This document shows, piece after piece, positions 62,948 through 64,000 of a stretch of DNA of 64,000 bases. Origin of the DNA: Xiphias gladius (Eukaryota > Chordata > Actinopteri > Istiophoriformes > Xiphiidae). The DNA is taken from NCBI RefSeq assembly GCF_016859285.1, contig NC_053401.1, positions 731,969-795,968 of the forward strand. The letters are read 5' to 3'. The notes beneath the pieces are model-generated. The model was not told the origin of the DNA, did no database searches, and saw only the letters and a program-made list of their open reading frames with translations. The position numbers and the translations under genes were made by a program. The first letter of the stretch is position 1. Every line of letters begins with the position of its first letter.

Positions 62948-64000
62948 CTGAGGAGGGAGGTCAGAAGTGGACCAGGTGTTGACTTGGGCTGTTTGGTCTT
63001 ATCACTTTTTCACGGTGAAGGGCAACTTTACGCGTTGGCCGGAGATAGTTCGAATCTGTAGCGGCGGCTGAAGTTAGTGGTGCTGATGTACTGAACTACA
63101 CTGTCACTCAAGATTCCCGCTGCGTTATTGGGACAGGTGTTTCTGTTATTGTGTCCGCCCCGTTTGCGTCAGGGAGTGTAGGCTAAGCTACGGAAACGCA
63201 GCTCTGTGTGACGTAACGTAATACGGTTCGACCGCAGCACAAACTGCCGCCAGACAGTTGAAGCAACACGTCTGAAACACACAACAAACACTGAACATCA
63301 GAAGCTTCACGGAGGAGGATTCTTCCGACTGGCTCAGTTTCAGCTGGGTGTTCCTAATAAACTGGACACTGAGTGTACAAACACGTGCCTGTTCCTGGTG
63401 GGCTCTGAAACGCGAACGCCGCGACTCCCGGCGGGAGCTGTAAAATCCTGTCCGAGTACGCCAAACCGCTGTGCTGCGTTTTGGCGTCCGCTGAGCTTTT
63501 AATCACATAAACCCCTTCTCCTCCAGCTGGACGTCCCGGGCCGGTATTTCACCGTCTCACCGGTTCATGGGGCGACAGGACGGCAGGTTCATGCTCTAGA
63601 ACGTCCACTGTGTAGGGCTAACGTTAGCCACTCTGCCCACACTCACTTGCGGGATAGTCTACCTGAGGTGCTGAGTAGCTCATCGCATATTTGCTCAGTA
63701 AACATCTCAACACCATTATCGGCGCTTTCTTTCTATAATTATGGTGCTGACTAGTTCCGCCCCGTAACATAAGGACGCTACATGGATCAGCTGGTGAGGA
63801 CGACGACCTCTAGCCGCGACCTGTTAGCTGTAGCCTGCGCGGCATCATTTCGCGGCACGTGGCCGTCCGGCTGGAGACGGAGTTGGGAGGCCGCTGGTGG
63901 AGTTCATGCTGTTGAACCGATTTCACCAGCAGTTCGGGTGATTTATCACTAATGAACCACGCGTTTACAGGATTTCTTAGTGAAAAATGTTTTACAAACA
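62948..64000 (-). other. LRP6: LRP6 intron running off the right edge
   Basis: No further LRP6 exon is visible in the last 1.05 kb. The exon for the end of propeller 2 must lie beyond 64,000. Nothing else is recognised. Confidence 0.7.

Overview
This window is vertebrate nuclear DNA, almost certainly from a ray-finned (teleost) fish. Coding sequence is split by short GT-AG introns, many microsatellites and decayed non-autonomous transposons of teleost type are present, and four recognisable vertebrate genes keep the exon phases of their human counterparts. There are no operons or bacterial signals. I rebuilt the gene models by hand from splice sites and reading frame. No alignment, RNA or database evidence was available.

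Layout, left to right. 1-10.1 kb is gene-poor: decayed mobile elements, an old AT-rich repeat field and two CpG-rich patches that may be promoters of a gene to the left. 10,147-12,998 (+) is CREBL2, a small bZIP protein in three coding exons, with CRE-like sites in its promoter. 18,639-19,916 (-) is GPR19, an intact one-exon class A orphan receptor, tail-to-tail with CREBL2. 19.9-24.8 kb is GPR19 upstream DNA: a 600 bp GGTT/GGTA repeat, then a long CpG-rich region. 26,533-38,707 (-) is TBK1, complete in 20 coding exons (723 residues), with a CpG-rich promoter near 39.5-40.1 kb. 45,467 to beyond the right edge (-) is LRP6: 15 exons giving the last ~1,032 residues, from the second EGF-like module to the stop. 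Its 5' part lies past 64,000.

The genes are unrelated in pathway: LRP6 is a Wnt co-receptor, TBK1 an innate-immune and autophagy kinase, GPR19 an orphan receptor and CREBL2 a bZIP factor. In human, LRP6, CREBL2 and GPR19 are close together on 12p13 while TBK1 is on 12q14, so TBK1 lying between LRP6 and GPR19 is a local order difference. CDKN1B, the human neighbour of GPR19, is not visible here.

I did not find a new biological system. The observations most worth a second look are a hairpin-rich minisatellite in an LRP6 intron, UG repeats hugging splice sites around an in-frame TBK1 exon pair, a (TG)n tract enclosed by a perfect inverted repeat, the large GGTT/GGTA repeat upstream of GPR19, and a tandem splice donor in LRP6.
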